A stretch of DNA of 64,000 nt from Scardovia inopinata JCM 12537. Its GTDB lineage: Bacteria; Actinomycetota; Actinomycetes; Actinomycetales; Bifidobacteriaceae. Location: assembly GCF_001042695.1 (NCBI RefSeq), contig NZ_AP012334.1, forward strand, positions 1,302,001 through 1,366,000. Direction: 5' to 3'. Below, piece by piece: positions 19,600 through 28,024 of the stretch (positions are counted from its first letter, which is position 1; the number at the start of each line of letters is the position of its first letter). Position numbers and translations under genes: made by a program. The notes beneath the pieces are model-generated. The model did not search any database and was not told the origin of the DNA. It saw nothing but the letters and a program-made list of their open reading frames with translations.

Positions 19600-19670
19600 A
19601 TTTGTGGATAAGTTACAAAAACAGGCAACAGTTAGCAAGACCCTGTGAATAAGTGGTTGTGGAAAACACG
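19600..19670. promoter_or_regulatory. DnaA-box-like sites
   Basis: The spacer between two minus-strand genes holds one perfect DnaA box (TGTGGATAA, 19603-19611) and two near matches (TGTGAATAA at 19644-19652 and TTGTGGAAA at about 19658). Whether DnaA binds here is unknown. Confidence 0.35.
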
Positions 19671-19675
19671 CCGAA

Positions 19676-21307
19676 TCATCCTTCCAGCTGAGCAAACTTA
19701 GCCTGCATAGTGGGGTTATTCTTCGTCAGCTTTTTCACCTCCACCTTGTCCAGCTTATTGTTGGCCAACCGCAGCTGATTCTCACTGGTAGTCAGAGCCT
19801 TCTTCACCGCCTCCATCCGGGAGATTGCCGCATCTATCTGTTTGATAGCCTCTTCGTAATTCTTCTTGTACGACAGATAGTTCTTGCTGAAGGCGTCCTT
19901 AAAATCATCAAGCTCCTGCTCGAAATGAGTAATATCAATATTCTGATTCCGTGCCTCAGCCAGCTGCCGTCTCAAATCAACGGAATTCAAGGCCTCATTT
20001 CTCAGAAGACTTATAAGGACAATAAAAAACTGAGGCCGAATGGCATACATTTTCTTATAGGAATCATTCATGTAACTAACATCAACAATCCCGTCATTGT
20101 AAAAATCATTGTCAGGTTCTAGCATGCTGACCAGGACCGCATATTCGCAATTCTTCTCTTTGCGGTCTTTATCCAGTTCTTTGAAGAAATCGGCATTCTT
20201 ATGCCTTTGCGATTTTTGCGTGGTCTCACTGTCATTTTTCATATCGAACATGATAGACAGGATTTCCTGACCGTCGGCATCCTTCTCCCGATAAATAAAA
20301 TCACCTTTCGAACCGGTACGGGAAACCTTGTTATCCTTTTCAAAATAGACTCCCCTGAAAGCAGTGGACCGCAGTTTGTTGAACTGGTTATAACAATACT
20401 GTTCCAAATCCTCACCTATAGCCTTAGTCGACTGGGTAGCTTTGAAATTCTTATAAAACGCTACCTGTTCCAGAGCAGCTTTCAGCTGAGCTTCATAGGA
20501 AGATTTCTGCTCCACCAGCTCTGTGTGACTTTTAGTCAGCTGATTCTCCCCTTTCTGTTTCTCCAGTTCCAGCTGATTTTTGGCTTCTGTAATTTGATTT
20601 GTCAGCTTCGATGTAGTTTCCACCAGCTCCTGTCTGAGACTTGCTATTTCTTTGCCCTTCTCCTGGTCTTTTTCTAGGGCGATTTTGTCCAGCTGGGCTC
20701 TGAGCTGGGAAATTTCCTGTTCCTTGGCGTGACGGATGTCGCTCAGCTCTTTTTCTCCCTTGGCTTTCTCATCATTCAGTTTACTTTTATAATCTTCAAT
20801 TTTTCGTTCCCACTCACTGTCAGCCTTTGTTATTGCCAGGTCACGCTCTTTATCTTTTTGGTCACTGATGATTTTCAGCTGTTCTTCCAAGGAAGCGATT
20901 TTCTTATCTTTTTCATTTTTTATTTCGGCAAGTGACAAATCTTTCTGGGATTGCAAATCTTGAATCTTCTTCTCTAAAGCAGCCATCTGCTCCTTCTGAT
21001 TGTCCATTGCCTCAGAAAATTCAGATTTTTTCTTATTCAGCTCTTTTTCCAATTCAAGCTGATGCTCAGCTTTGAGAGCATCCTCTTCCCTTTGAAGGCG
21101 CTCATGGAGTTCTTTCTCAAATTCCTTGCCCCTGACCTGAGCCAACAGCTTCTGATATTCATCTTCGTTAACGGTGAAGGCATGATGGCAATGAGGGCAG
21201 ACAATCTGCCGGTCGCCGGAACTCAAGCTGCTGCCATCTATGCTGCCGTCAAAACTGCTGCTGTCGGTCTGGCTGTTGGTCCTGCTGTCGTCTGTGGTCT
21301 TAGTCAT
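19676..21307 (-). CDS. DUF2130 domain protein (coiled-coil plus PD-(D/E)xK-like domain)
   Basis: The protein is 543 residues from the ATG at 21307 (AAGGTGAAAACT before it). It begins with a Ser/Thr-rich tail and a zinc-ribbon-like CPHCHHAF, then a coiled coil of about 220 residues rich in Lys/Glu/Gln (LEEQLKIISDQKDKERDLA). The C-terminal DUF2130 region has GEDLEQYCYNQFN, GSKGDFIYREKD, FDMKND and NCEYAVLVSMLE. The GD-F...MFDMKND arrangement resembles a PD-(D/E)xK nuclease core. The family's role is unknown. It starts 10 bp after the end of the interrupted flavin reductase gene, so the two were probably one operon before the island inserted. Confidence 0.85.
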   Translation of the reverse strand: MTKTTDDSRTNSQTDSSSFDGSIDGSSLSSGDRQIVCPHCHHAFTVNEDEYQKLLAQVRGKEFEKELHERLQREEDALKAEHQLELEKELNKKKSEFSEAMDNQKEQMAALEKKIQDLQSQKDLSLAEIKNEKDKKIASLEEQLKIISDQKDKERDLAITKADSEWERKIEDYKSKLNDEKAKGEKELSDIRHAKEQEISQLRAQLDKIALEKDQEKGKEIASLRQELVETTSKLTNQITEAKNQLELEKQKGENQLTKSHTELVEQKSSYEAQLKAALEQVAFYKNFKATQSTKAIGEDLEQYCYNQFNKLRSTAFRGVYFEKDNKVSRTGSKGDFIYREKDADGQEILSIMFDMKNDSETTQKSQRHKNADFFKELDKDRKEKNCEYAVLVSMLEPDNDFYNDGIVDVSYMNDSYKKMYAIRPQFFIVLISLLRNEALNSVDLRRQLAEARNQNIDITHFEQELDDFKDAFSKNYLSYKKNYEEAIKQIDAAISRMEAVKKALTTSENQLRLANNKLDKVEVKKLTKNNPTMQAKFAQLEG

Positions 21308-21585
21308 AGTTTTCACCTTACTTTTTCTGGCTTTCATAATTTTCTTTATTTCCCTGTTCTTCCGGATTCTCGTTTTCATCCTTTCGACTGCGAGTCTGGA
21401 GGGCCTGGCGGATATAGCTGCCAAAAGGCTTGATACCGGGGTGATTCTCCTGCCCGTTTTCTATGAACCGATACATCCGCCTCCTGGTATCACCCTCATA
21501 AAGCACAGGGTCAAAATTTTCATAAACGAAACGACTAGATTGATTCAGAAGAGAATCATCCAGGAGACGACGGTCAATCTGTCCA

Positions 21586-21613
21586 ATAAAATGAGTCACA
21601 TAAAATGAGTCAC
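21586..21613. repeat. 14-bp tandem duplication inside the flavin reductase remnant
   Basis: ATAAAATGAGTCAC is present twice head to tail (21586-21599 and 21600-21613). Removing one copy restores the reading frame of the remnant (GVTHF followed by IGQIDRR). Confidence 0.9.
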
Positions 21614-21691
21614 TCCCTGGTCTTCATAGATCTGTGTAACCGAGCAAAAAAGAACAATTTTAGCCTGGTCCAGCACAGGAAGTCCATCTAT

Positions 21692-21700
21692 CGTCCGATA
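21692..21700. other. Left attachment core of the island
   Basis: CGTCCGATA, identical to the right core at 28025. On the minus strand it encodes the Tyr-Arg-Thr at which the flavin reductase is interrupted. Confidence 0.8.
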
Positions 21701-21854
21701 TACGGTTCTGGCTCGCAGCCGTAGGGCTTTTTGCAACAGGAGTAGACAATACACCAGCCTTGCTGTTCCTTCAAATCGGCGTGTCATCGCGCATGTTCAC
21801 CTTGCAGTTGGTTTTCCGAAGAGCATCGGCCAGAAACGCGCAATAGCATTCCTT

Positions 21855-21885
21855 GGGAAGTGATGAAGAAGTCACTTCCCTTTTT
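21855..21885 (+). terminator. Rho-independent terminator at island left end
   Basis: Perfect 9-bp arms GGGAAGTGA (21855-21863) and TCACTTCCC (21872-21880) with an 8-nt loop are followed by TTTTTC on the plus strand. The plus-strand frame ending at its first arm (HLAVGFPKSIGQKRAIAFLG then stop) may be the tail of a lost gene. The hairpin insulates the integrase from upstream transcription. Confidence 0.8.
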
Positions 21886-21905
21886 CTATGCGCTTAAGGA
21901 GCCTC

Positions 21906-22841
21906 ATGAGGTATTGGAACGACAACAGGAAGAGCTGCGAACACGTCGAGCCACGGGAGGATTGGAAAGAATCCATCGAGAAATGGATCGACTGGATGGA
22001 CGCCATCGGACGCACGAACGAGACCCTGCGTACCCGCTGGTACCAAATCGTTCGATTCTCCAAAGCCGTCGATAAAAGCATCACCGACGTGACTGAGGAC
22101 GACCTCATATTCTACCTGGCCGGCATGGGAACCGAAGGCAGACGTGGGGTGCACAGCTGCGTCAAGGTCTTCTACCAATGGAGCATGAAGCGAGGGATCG
22201 CCCGCTGCAATCCGGCGGACGAAGTGCCCACCGTGCCCATGACCCTTCCCTCCGGCTGCATCTGCCCCGAGGAGAACATCGAACAAGGACTCGCGTCACC
22301 CGACGAGGATGCGCGGCTGGCCGTCATGCTGGGCGCGTTCTGCGGCCTGCGCCGTATCGAGATGACCCGAATCAACCTGAAGACCGATCTGGAGGAGAAC
22401 GCCGAGGGCATGGTGCTCCACGTCCATGGCAAGGACAACAAGGAGCGGATACTTCCCGTGCCGGCGAGGCTTTCGGCGACATTGAGGAAACGCACCGGCG
22501 TGTGGCTGTTTCCCGGAGACGTGCAGGGGCACTGCGGCGTCGATTACGTGGCGAAACGCATCAAGACGGCAACCGGATATCCTTCACACTCCTTGCGCCG
22601 CAGGTTCGCCACTTGCGCCTACTACCGGAACGGCTGCAACATCGTGCTTGTCAGCCGTATGCTGGGGCACGCCAACATCGCCACCACCATGCGCTACATC
22701 GGCCTCGTGCAGGACGAGATGCGCAACGCCGTGGAATCCGCCACACGCACGGACATGAGACTGACCATGCCCACGAACCAGATCGTCGGAACAACCGGCA
22801 GCGTTGCCACGTATTCCCTCAGTACCGCGAGGATCGGGTGA
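21906..22841 (+). CDS. Tyrosine recombinase / integrase
   Basis: The protein is 311 residues from the ATG at 21906, which follows AAGGAG; an in-frame ATG at 21888 has no ribosome-binding site. The N-terminal half is a SAM-like core-binding domain (DWKESIEKWIDWMDAIGRTN). The catalytic domain shows Arg in CGLRRIEM, Lys in HGKDNKERILP, His-x-x-Arg in HSLRRRFAT, His in LGHANIATTMRY and the nucleophile Tyr in RYI, so the full R-K-H-R-H-Y set is present. It should catalyse integration and excision at the core sites described here. It lies about 200 bp inside the left core, as expected for an integrase. Confidence 0.92.
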   Translation: MRYWNDNRKSCEHVEPREDWKESIEKWIDWMDAIGRTNETLRTRWYQIVRFSKAVDKSITDVTEDDLIFYLAGMGTEGRRGVHSCVKVFYQWSMKRGIARCNPADEVPTVPMTLPSGCICPEENIEQGLASPDEDARLAVMLGAFCGLRRIEMTRINLKTDLEENAEGMVLHVHGKDNKERILPVPARLSATLRKRTGVWLFPGDVQGHCGVDYVAKRIKTATGYPSHSLRRRFATCAYYRNGCNIVLVSRMLGHANIATTMRYIGLVQDEMRNAVESATRTDMRLTMPTNQIVGTTGSVATYSLSTARIG

Positions 22842-22847
22842 ACAAAC

Positions 22848-22889
22848 GGTATGCGCCAACATGCTTCTTTGCACATGTTGGCGCATACC
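22848..22889. repeat. Perfect 16-bp inverted repeat after the integrase
   Basis: Arms GGTATGCGCCAACATG (22848-22863) and CATGTTGGCGCATACC (22874-22889) are separated by 10 nt. No T-run follows, so it could be a weak terminator, a protein-binding site or a recombination site. Confidence 0.7.
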
Positions 22890-22971
22890 AGCACCAGTAT
22901 CAGAGGCGTCTGACCTCGTTGGCGGAAGGCATCAGGCCGGATAACATGCCCGCCGGGTTAATCCAGTTCCC

Positions 22972-23160
22972 TCACCGGGTGTTCCCAAGGCTGGAAAACG
23001 GCAACGCGGCTATGTCTATCCCCAACGCATCGGCTGCCGAGAACACCGCTTCAATCGGGGCTTCGCCCCGCTGGAGCAGAGCATCGGCAAACCGGGGATC
23101 GATACCGGCCTGGGAGGCAAGGTCGTCGGCGTTCCAGGAATGGCGCGCCGCGATGGAAAA
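22972..23160 (-). pseudogene. Remnant of a XRE-type regulator
   Basis: On the minus strand the frame reads FSIAARHSWNADDLASQAG, then IDPRFADALLQRGEAPIEA and VFSAADALGIDIAALP, which looks like a helix-turn-helix of the XRE class. No start codon or ribosome-binding site is found near its beginning, and the residues further upstream look unlike protein, so only the 3' part of a gene seems to remain. Confidence 0.45.
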
Positions 23161-23425
23161 CCGTCCGCCCCGCCTCGATGACGGCCGCGAACGGCACCTG
23201 GAGAACCTGTCCACGCACGACATGGAACGCCTCGTCTCCGAAGCGTTCGGCGTCGCCACCAGCCTCAGCAACGCGGCGGACGGCGAAGCACACCGGACAG
23301 CGATGCGCGAGGGACTGCACACGTTCGACATGCTGCGCGAACGATACGGGCTTACGCAGGACGGCCTGTGGATAACGGCCACGGACATGAACGAGAGCCA
23401 GAGGACGTTGATTCATTGTCCATAA
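23152..23425 (+). CDS. Uncertain small hypothetical protein
   Basis: A 90-codon frame with a helical, natural-looking composition (LENLSTHDMERLVSEAFGVA, then MREGLHTFDMLRERYGL). There is no ribosome-binding site before its first ATG, and it overlaps the end of the XRE remnant on the other strand. It may be the tail of a lost gene. I do not recognise it. Confidence 0.3.
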
Positions 23426-23753
23426 TGGGCGAGCTGTCTCCGCAGACGATTGAGCCGTGAAGCAGTCAGTCCAGTGGACTGTCTGTAGGCGAAGGTGAGA
23501 CGGCAGTCGCGTAATGGGAATGTTGGACGTCGAGCCGTCCGTCGTTACAGGACGCTGGCACGCGAAGCGGCCTAGAGGGGGGTGGCTCGTAGCGTGTTTC
23601 TTGCTCGTGCGCCCTCTGTCGGGAACTGTTGCGATGAGTGCGCGGAAGATAATCGGTGGTTGCTGGATCACCTCTCGGCTTGCGCAGCGGTCGCCGATTT
23701 CCATCTCTATTTACGCTGACAGCGGAGAGAAGGGCTGAAATAAAGCCAATGCG
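23426..23753. other. Non-coding stretch inside the island
   Basis: About 330 bp with no supported gene. CAGTCAGTCCAGTGGACTGTCTG near 23466 is a partly palindromic sequence. A 74-codon frame at 23514-23738 has no ribosome-binding site and no recognised family. This may be leftover DNA from an older insertion. Confidence 0.35.
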
Positions 23754-23798
23754 TTGACATGACTATGGTGCCGTAGTAATGTTTTGAACATTGTTCAA
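23754..23798 (+). promoter_or_regulatory. Promoter and palindromic operator of the TetR-ABC operon
   Basis: TTGACA (23754-23759), a 17-bp spacer and TAATGT (23777-23782) form a good promoter. Directly after it is the perfect palindrome TTGAACA-T-TGTTCAA (23784-23798), placed to block initiation. The first gene is a TetR-family regulator, so autoregulation is likely. Confidence 0.75.
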
Positions 23799-23823
23799 TT
23801 AATGTGCGGGACAGGGAGCTTGG

Positions 23824-24447
23824 ATGCTTAAGTACGACAAACGCAAAGAGCAGCTGATTGACATAGCTTCACGCATGCTTTTGGAGAAAGGGTATGAGGG
23901 CCTGTCCATCCGGAGCATCATTCAGGAGGCTGACGCGTCGGGCCCCGGCCTGTTCTATTACTATTTCGCGTCAAAGCAGGATATCTACGAAGCGGCCATG
24001 CAGCACATCGTCAAGCAGCAGTTAGACCAGCGATGGAGCATCGTACGCGACGAAACACTCGATCCCGAACGGAAGATTGACCGTCTCATCGAATTAGTGA
24101 AATGCGACTTCAACAGGTATCGCAATCTTCTGGATCACGGTGATAACAGGCAGATTCTAGATACCATCAGCATGACCCTGATGACGGAAGAGATTCCTAT
24201 GGCGGAACACATCATCAACGAATTGCTGGAAAGGAAAGGCGTCGCGTCGCGTGAGGCCGCGGTGGATGTGCATGAGCTGTCATGCTTCATCGTATACGGG
24301 CTCAAGGGCATACTGCGTGAGAAATTTGCGAATCCCGACACCATACCGGATACGCCGACCTTCCAGTCCATCAAGCGACTGCTAGTCGGGATCCTAGAGT
24401 TTATGCAAGGAGAAACACCATGTCGTTCATTGACGTCATCAATCTGA
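23824..24447 (+). CDS. TetR/AcrR-family transcriptional regulator
   Basis: The protein is 207 residues. The N-terminal helix-turn-helix is typical (LIDIASRMLLEKGYEGLSIR, then GPGLFYYYFASKQDIYEAAM); the C-terminal ligand domain is divergent. It begins 26 bp after a perfect palindrome in its own promoter and overlaps the following ABC ATPase gene by 28 bp. It therefore probably represses this exporter operon and is released by a compound that the exporter handles. The ligand is unknown. Codon use is GC-richer than in genes outside the island. Confidence 0.9.
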   Translation: MLKYDKRKEQLIDIASRMLLEKGYEGLSIRSIIQEADASGPGLFYYYFASKQDIYEAAMQHIVKQQLDQRWSIVRDETLDPERKIDRLIELVKCDFNRYRNLLDHGDNRQILDTISMTLMTEEIPMAEHIINELLERKGVASREAAVDVHELSCFIVYGLKGILREKFANPDTIPDTPTFQSIKRLLVGILEFMQGETPCRSLTSSI

Positions 24448-25121
24448 CTAAACAATACAACAGCAATGACGTGCAGACTATGGCCTTGGATCATGTCAGC
24501 TTCTCCCTCGACGAGGGTGATTTCTGTGTGGTCCTTGGGCAGAGCGGCGCGGGAAAGACCACGCTGCTCAACATGTTGGGCGGCATGGACTCACCCACAT
24601 CAGGTTCCATCACAGTCGATGGCACTGATATATCCGGTATGGGGGAACGCGCCTTGACACAGTATCGCCGCAACTCCATCGGCTTTGTGTTCCAATTCTA
24701 CAACATCATCCCCAACCTCACCATTCTAGAAAATGTGGAAATGGTCGCACGCTTCGGCGGAAAGAATTTCGACCCGCAAGCCGTCCTCTCCGACGTTGGT
24801 CTCGGCGAGAAAATCCATGCCTTCCCACAAGAATTGTCCGGCGGACAGCTCCAACGTGTGGCCATTGCGCGAGCCCTGTGCAAGAACCCGCAGCTGCTGC
24901 TGTGCGACGAACCTACAGGCGCGTTGGATTCCAAAACCGGACAGTCGATCCTAAAACTTCTGATGCGGATGTCTCGCCAATACCGCAAAACCGTGATTGT
25001 GGTAACGCATAATTCATCGATTGCGCGAATCGCCGATGTGGTCGTCACCATCAAAGACGGCAAAACCGAATCCGTGCAGCGAAACAACAATCCGGAATCC
25101 ATTACCCAAATCCAGTGGTAG
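24420..25121 (+). CDS. ABC transporter ATP-binding protein (MacB/LolD type)
   Basis: This 233-residue ATPase energises the permease encoded 9 bp downstream. It has Walker A GQSGAGKTT, Q-loop FQFYNIIPN, signature LSGGQLQRVA, Walker B LLLCDEPTGA and H-loop VVTHN. This subfamily pairs with FtsX-domain permeases that move lipoproteins, peptides or antibiotics or act in peptide resistance. The start has a GGAG ribosome-binding site inside the end of the TetR gene, giving coupling. Confidence 0.93.
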   Translation: MSFIDVINLTKQYNSNDVQTMALDHVSFSLDEGDFCVVLGQSGAGKTTLLNMLGGMDSPTSGSITVDGTDISGMGERALTQYRRNSIGFVFQFYNIIPNLTILENVEMVARFGGKNFDPQAVLSDVGLGEKIHAFPQELSGGQLQRVAIARALCKNPQLLLCDEPTGALDSKTGQSILKLLMRMSRQYRKTVIVVTHNSSIARIADVVVTIKDGKTESVQRNNNPESITQIQW

Positions 25122-25130
25122 GCGTCTTCT

Positions 25131-27440
25131 ATGCTCAAGAAAATACTGAGGGATTGCAGAACCAACGCAATGTCCCTAAGCGCCATAGCAGTGCTCGTGT
25201 TCCTTACCCTATTCGTTTTCTCAGGACTGTTGTCTGCGGCCCACGGTATGAGCTACGAATTCGAACGATGGTCTATGCAAACCAACTTGGCCGATGCGTG
25301 GGCGAGCGTGCGATCCGCAGATGCGACGCTCACCGATGAAGTCAACAATGCCAAGCACGTGTCGCATGCCGACGGATCGCTGATCGTCACCGCCTCGATG
25401 AAACGTAACGGAGCGAACAAGCTGCTCACCGTCAACCTCAAAGACTCCAACGAAGTGTCCCGCCCACTCGTCAATGACGGCGAACAATTCGACACTAAGA
25501 AAAAGAACTCCATCTGGATTGACAAGAACTTCGCCGACGCCAATCACATCAGCACCGGGGATACAGTCACCATCAATGTAAACAAGTCCCCGATCGCATT
25601 GACTGTACGGGGCCTCATCACCAGTCCGGAGTACATCGGCTACACCAGCCCAATGAACGACATGGTGGCGAATCACGACCGCTACGGGTACGCATACACT
25701 AATCGTGCATCGCTGCCCGTGACTTTGAATCGCATCAACAGCATAGCGGTCAAAGCCGAACCCGGCTGCGATACCGGCTGCATCGCCCGCTCCGTTCGAG
25801 ACACGCTAGGCAACGCAGCCGTCAGCGTGCAAGGCCGCGACGCCAAAACCGAGATTTCGAAGTTCCAAGCCAAAACCGCAAGCATGTACCGCATGTCGTA
25901 CATGTTCTCCACGTTGATGATTGTATTGGTGACGCTGACCACCATCACCACTATCAGCCGACTGGTCAACAGCCAGCGCAGCTCATTGGGACTGATGAGA
26001 GCGCTGGGCATATCTCGCAGCGCCCTGATCTCCGGATATCAGATATATGCGATTATCGCAACGCTTCCCAGCGCCCTCCTCGGCCTGTTCCTCGGACCTG
26101 CGCTTCTGGGACGGCTGTTTCTGGACAAACAACGGTTCCTGTTCAATCTTCCCCATTGGCAGGTCCGCATCGACAACGCCAGCTGGCTCATGATGCTAGG
26201 CATCATCATCATCGCCAGCATCGCCTCCATCATTCCAGCATTCCGCATCACCCGCCTGACGCCCGCCATGATCCTGGACACGAACACCATGCGCGGCGTC
26301 GGCACCATGCGATCAACACCGCGCAACCCGCGCCGCGACAGCCAACAACACTGGCAATGGCACTGGATCATGCGGGATAAATCACGTTCCATGGTCAAAG
26401 AAGGCATCTCCGTCGTGGCGATTATCGGCGCGACCGTTCTGGTGATGGCAAGCTTCGGTGTGCGTCTCTCGCTCACCACCACCAACGATATGACATATGG
26501 CGACGTATTCCGCTACGGTCGGCAGATCCAGCTTGCCAGCGGATATACCGACACAGACTACGACACAATCATGAGCGACTTGCCGAATAACACGCAAAGC
26601 CTCGAACAACTGCCCATCACTGTTACAACGGCGCATCACGAACAGTCATCCGTCATGTCCATCGCCACACCCGGCATATTCCTCACGGCACGTGACGACA
26701 AGCGCGAATCTATGCCAATCACTACGCAAACCGATGGTGCGTACATTTCTGAAGGACTGTCGAAAGCTCTCGGAGTCACCAGCGGCGACACCATTAGCGT
26801 CGACTCGGCCAGCATGTCAAAACCGGTCATCATGACCGTTATCGACATCGTGCGCGTCAGCAGCCCGCAAGGCATATACCTCAGTTCAGCATATTGGAAG
26901 AACCTCGGCGAAACGTTCCACCCCACCAGCATCATGGTCGATGGCCGCGTGCCCAGTTCCGTTGTTAACCATCCGGCGGTGCAGCGGGTGGACTCCCTCG
27001 CATGGAACAAGGCGCAGGCCAACAAAGTACTGGACACCTTCCAAAGCATCCTGACACTGCTGATGGTTTTCGCGGTACTGCTGGAATGGTTCATCCTGTA
27101 CAGCATCGGCACACTGAACTACACCGAACGATACCGGGAATACGCAACCATGCGAGTGCTCGGCTTCCACATCAAGGAAATCCGGTCCATCATGCTCAAA
27201 GACAGCTTCGTCACTTGGATTCTGGGCACAACCCTCGGCATCCCCCTGGGCATAGGCTTCCTGAACGCATATGTGTCCATCGCCGATTCCAAGGACGCGC
27301 AATTTTTCGCATATCTTCCCACACCATACATCGCGTTGTCGGCCCTGTTCGTGTTATGCAACATGCTGATTATCGAACTCGTCATCGCGAAACGAATCGC
27401 CAACATCGATCTCTCGTCCGCGCTGAAAAGCGTCGAATAG
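25131..27440 (+). CDS. FtsX-type ABC transporter permease
   Basis: The protein is 769 residues. One N-terminal membrane helix (SAIAVLVFLTLFVFSGLLSA) is followed by an extracytoplasmic domain of about 200 residues, three helices of a first FtsX domain (about 260-380) with the MRALGIS motif, another helix and second extracytoplasmic domain, and a C-terminal FtsX domain with MRVLGFHIKEI. This two-module layout is usual for Gram-positive peptide-type exporters (BceB/MacB-like). It is cotranscribed with the ATPase and the TetR regulator. Substrate unknown. Confidence 0.9.
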   Translation: MLKKILRDCRTNAMSLSAIAVLVFLTLFVFSGLLSAAHGMSYEFERWSMQTNLADAWASVRSADATLTDEVNNAKHVSHADGSLIVTASMKRNGANKLLTVNLKDSNEVSRPLVNDGEQFDTKKKNSIWIDKNFADANHISTGDTVTINVNKSPIALTVRGLITSPEYIGYTSPMNDMVANHDRYGYAYTNRASLPVTLNRINSIAVKAEPGCDTGCIARSVRDTLGNAAVSVQGRDAKTEISKFQAKTASMYRMSYMFSTLMIVLVTLTTITTISRLVNSQRSSLGLMRALGISRSALISGYQIYAIIATLPSALLGLFLGPALLGRLFLDKQRFLFNLPHWQVRIDNASWLMMLGIIIIASIASIIPAFRITRLTPAMILDTNTMRGVGTMRSTPRNPRRDSQQHWQWHWIMRDKSRSMVKEGISVVAIIGATVLVMASFGVRLSLTTTNDMTYGDVFRYGRQIQLASGYTDTDYDTIMSDLPNNTQSLEQLPITVTTAHHEQSSVMSIATPGIFLTARDDKRESMPITTQTDGAYISEGLSKALGVTSGDTISVDSASMSKPVIMTVIDIVRVSSPQGIYLSSAYWKNLGETFHPTSIMVDGRVPSSVVNHPAVQRVDSLAWNKAQANKVLDTFQSILTLLMVFAVLLEWFILYSIGTLNYTERYREYATMRVLGFHIKEIRSIMLKDSFVTWILGTTLGIPLGIGFLNAYVSIADSKDAQFFAYLPTPYIALSALFVLCNMLIIELVIAKRIANIDLSSALKSVE

Positions 27441-27457
27441 TAAGAAAAGAGGAATCT

Positions 27458-27704
27458 ATGACTATAGGAATCAGCTCTGCAGGAATCTCCGTGCCAATCC
27501 GAAGATTGCCGGTGATCGACACCGTATCACAGTGGAATAACACATCGGCTGATCTAATCGTCAAACAATTCGGAACGGAATGCCGACTTCTTTAGGAAGC
27601 GACGAAGACACCCTGACGTTGGCACATGAAGCCTCTCGTAATTGCATGGATAACGCAAGAGCTGACCCGTCAGATGTCGATGCAGTGTTCTTCGGCACTA
27701 TTAC
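27458..27704 (+). pseudogene. Truncated thiolase-fold enzyme (HMG-CoA synthase/KAS III-like) N-terminus
   Basis: After an AAAGAGGAATCT ribosome-binding site the frame reads MTIGISSAGISVPIRRLP and stops at 27595. One frame over it continues GSDEDTLTLAHEASRNCM and DVDAVFFGT, typical of the N-terminal half of 3-hydroxy-3-methylglutaryl-CoA synthase or ketoacyl-ACP synthase III relatives. A one-base change near 27590 breaks it, and everything after FFGT, including the catalytic Cys region, is missing where XRE-like sequence begins. Confidence 0.65.
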
Positions 27705-28024
27705 ATGGACGATGAGGTGCAATACGCAGAACTCGTCATTGCATGGAACGTTAAAATGCTGCTTACCGCGCAAGATAAATCGCAAAGCGCCTTGGCTTCG
27801 TTCCTCGGTATCCAAAGGCCTACCATGACCAACAAGATGAAAGGGCGTATTGCATGGTCGGTAAGCGGACTTAGTGAAGTCTGCCGATTTTCTCGGAACA
27901 ACCACCGAGGCCCTGATGGACGACTCCCTGATGTTGCAACTTCAATCAATCGGAAACAGAAAAGCCATCGGCGACACGCCGATGGCTTCAGGTGAGCTCC
28001 TGCGGCTGGGCTTGAACCAGCGAC
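27705..28024 (+). pseudogene. Phage-type XRE regulator, frameshifted
   Basis: The frame starts MDDEVQYAELVIAWNVKMLL and continues with a clear helix-turn-helix (QSALASFLGIQRPTMTNKMK). Near 27870 the frame breaks, and one frame over it continues VKSADFLGTTTEALMDDSLM and LLRLGLNQRPSD. The final residues are encoded by the tRNA-like sequence at the island end. No ribosome-binding site precedes the ATG, because the gene begins exactly where the thiolase-fold remnant ends. Confidence 0.7.
27955..27988 (-). terminator. Rho-independent terminator next to tRNA-like sequence
   Basis: Perfect 12-bp arms AAGCCATCGGCG (27962-27973) and CGCCGATGGCTT (27977-27988) have a 3-nt loop; on the minus strand the stem runs into TTTTCTGTTTCC. 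It lies immediately downstream of the tRNA-like 3' half, as a tRNA terminator would. Confidence 0.8.

Larger units (their letters stand above)
21318..21700 (-). pseudogene. Flavin reductase family protein, 3' half (split by the island)
   Basis: From the Tyr-Arg-Thr codons at 21700-21692 the frame reads IDGLPVLDQAKIVLFCSVTQ and continues to THFM-stop. One frame over it continues HFIGQIDRRLLDD, NFDPVLYEGD, RRMYRFIENG and GSYIRQAL to 21318. This is the C-terminal half of an FMN-binding split-barrel flavin reductase. The 5' half is at 28025-28342, and the two halves join in frame at the TATCGGACG core. The frameshift is caused by a 14-bp tandem duplication at 21586-21613, probably fixed after the gene was already broken. 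Confidence 0.88.

Noticed and set aside
22178-23425. 415-codon protein overlapping the integrase
   Set aside because: The first 220 codons are the other frame of a well-supported integrase, a common effect of high GC. Only the last 90 codons look protein-like.
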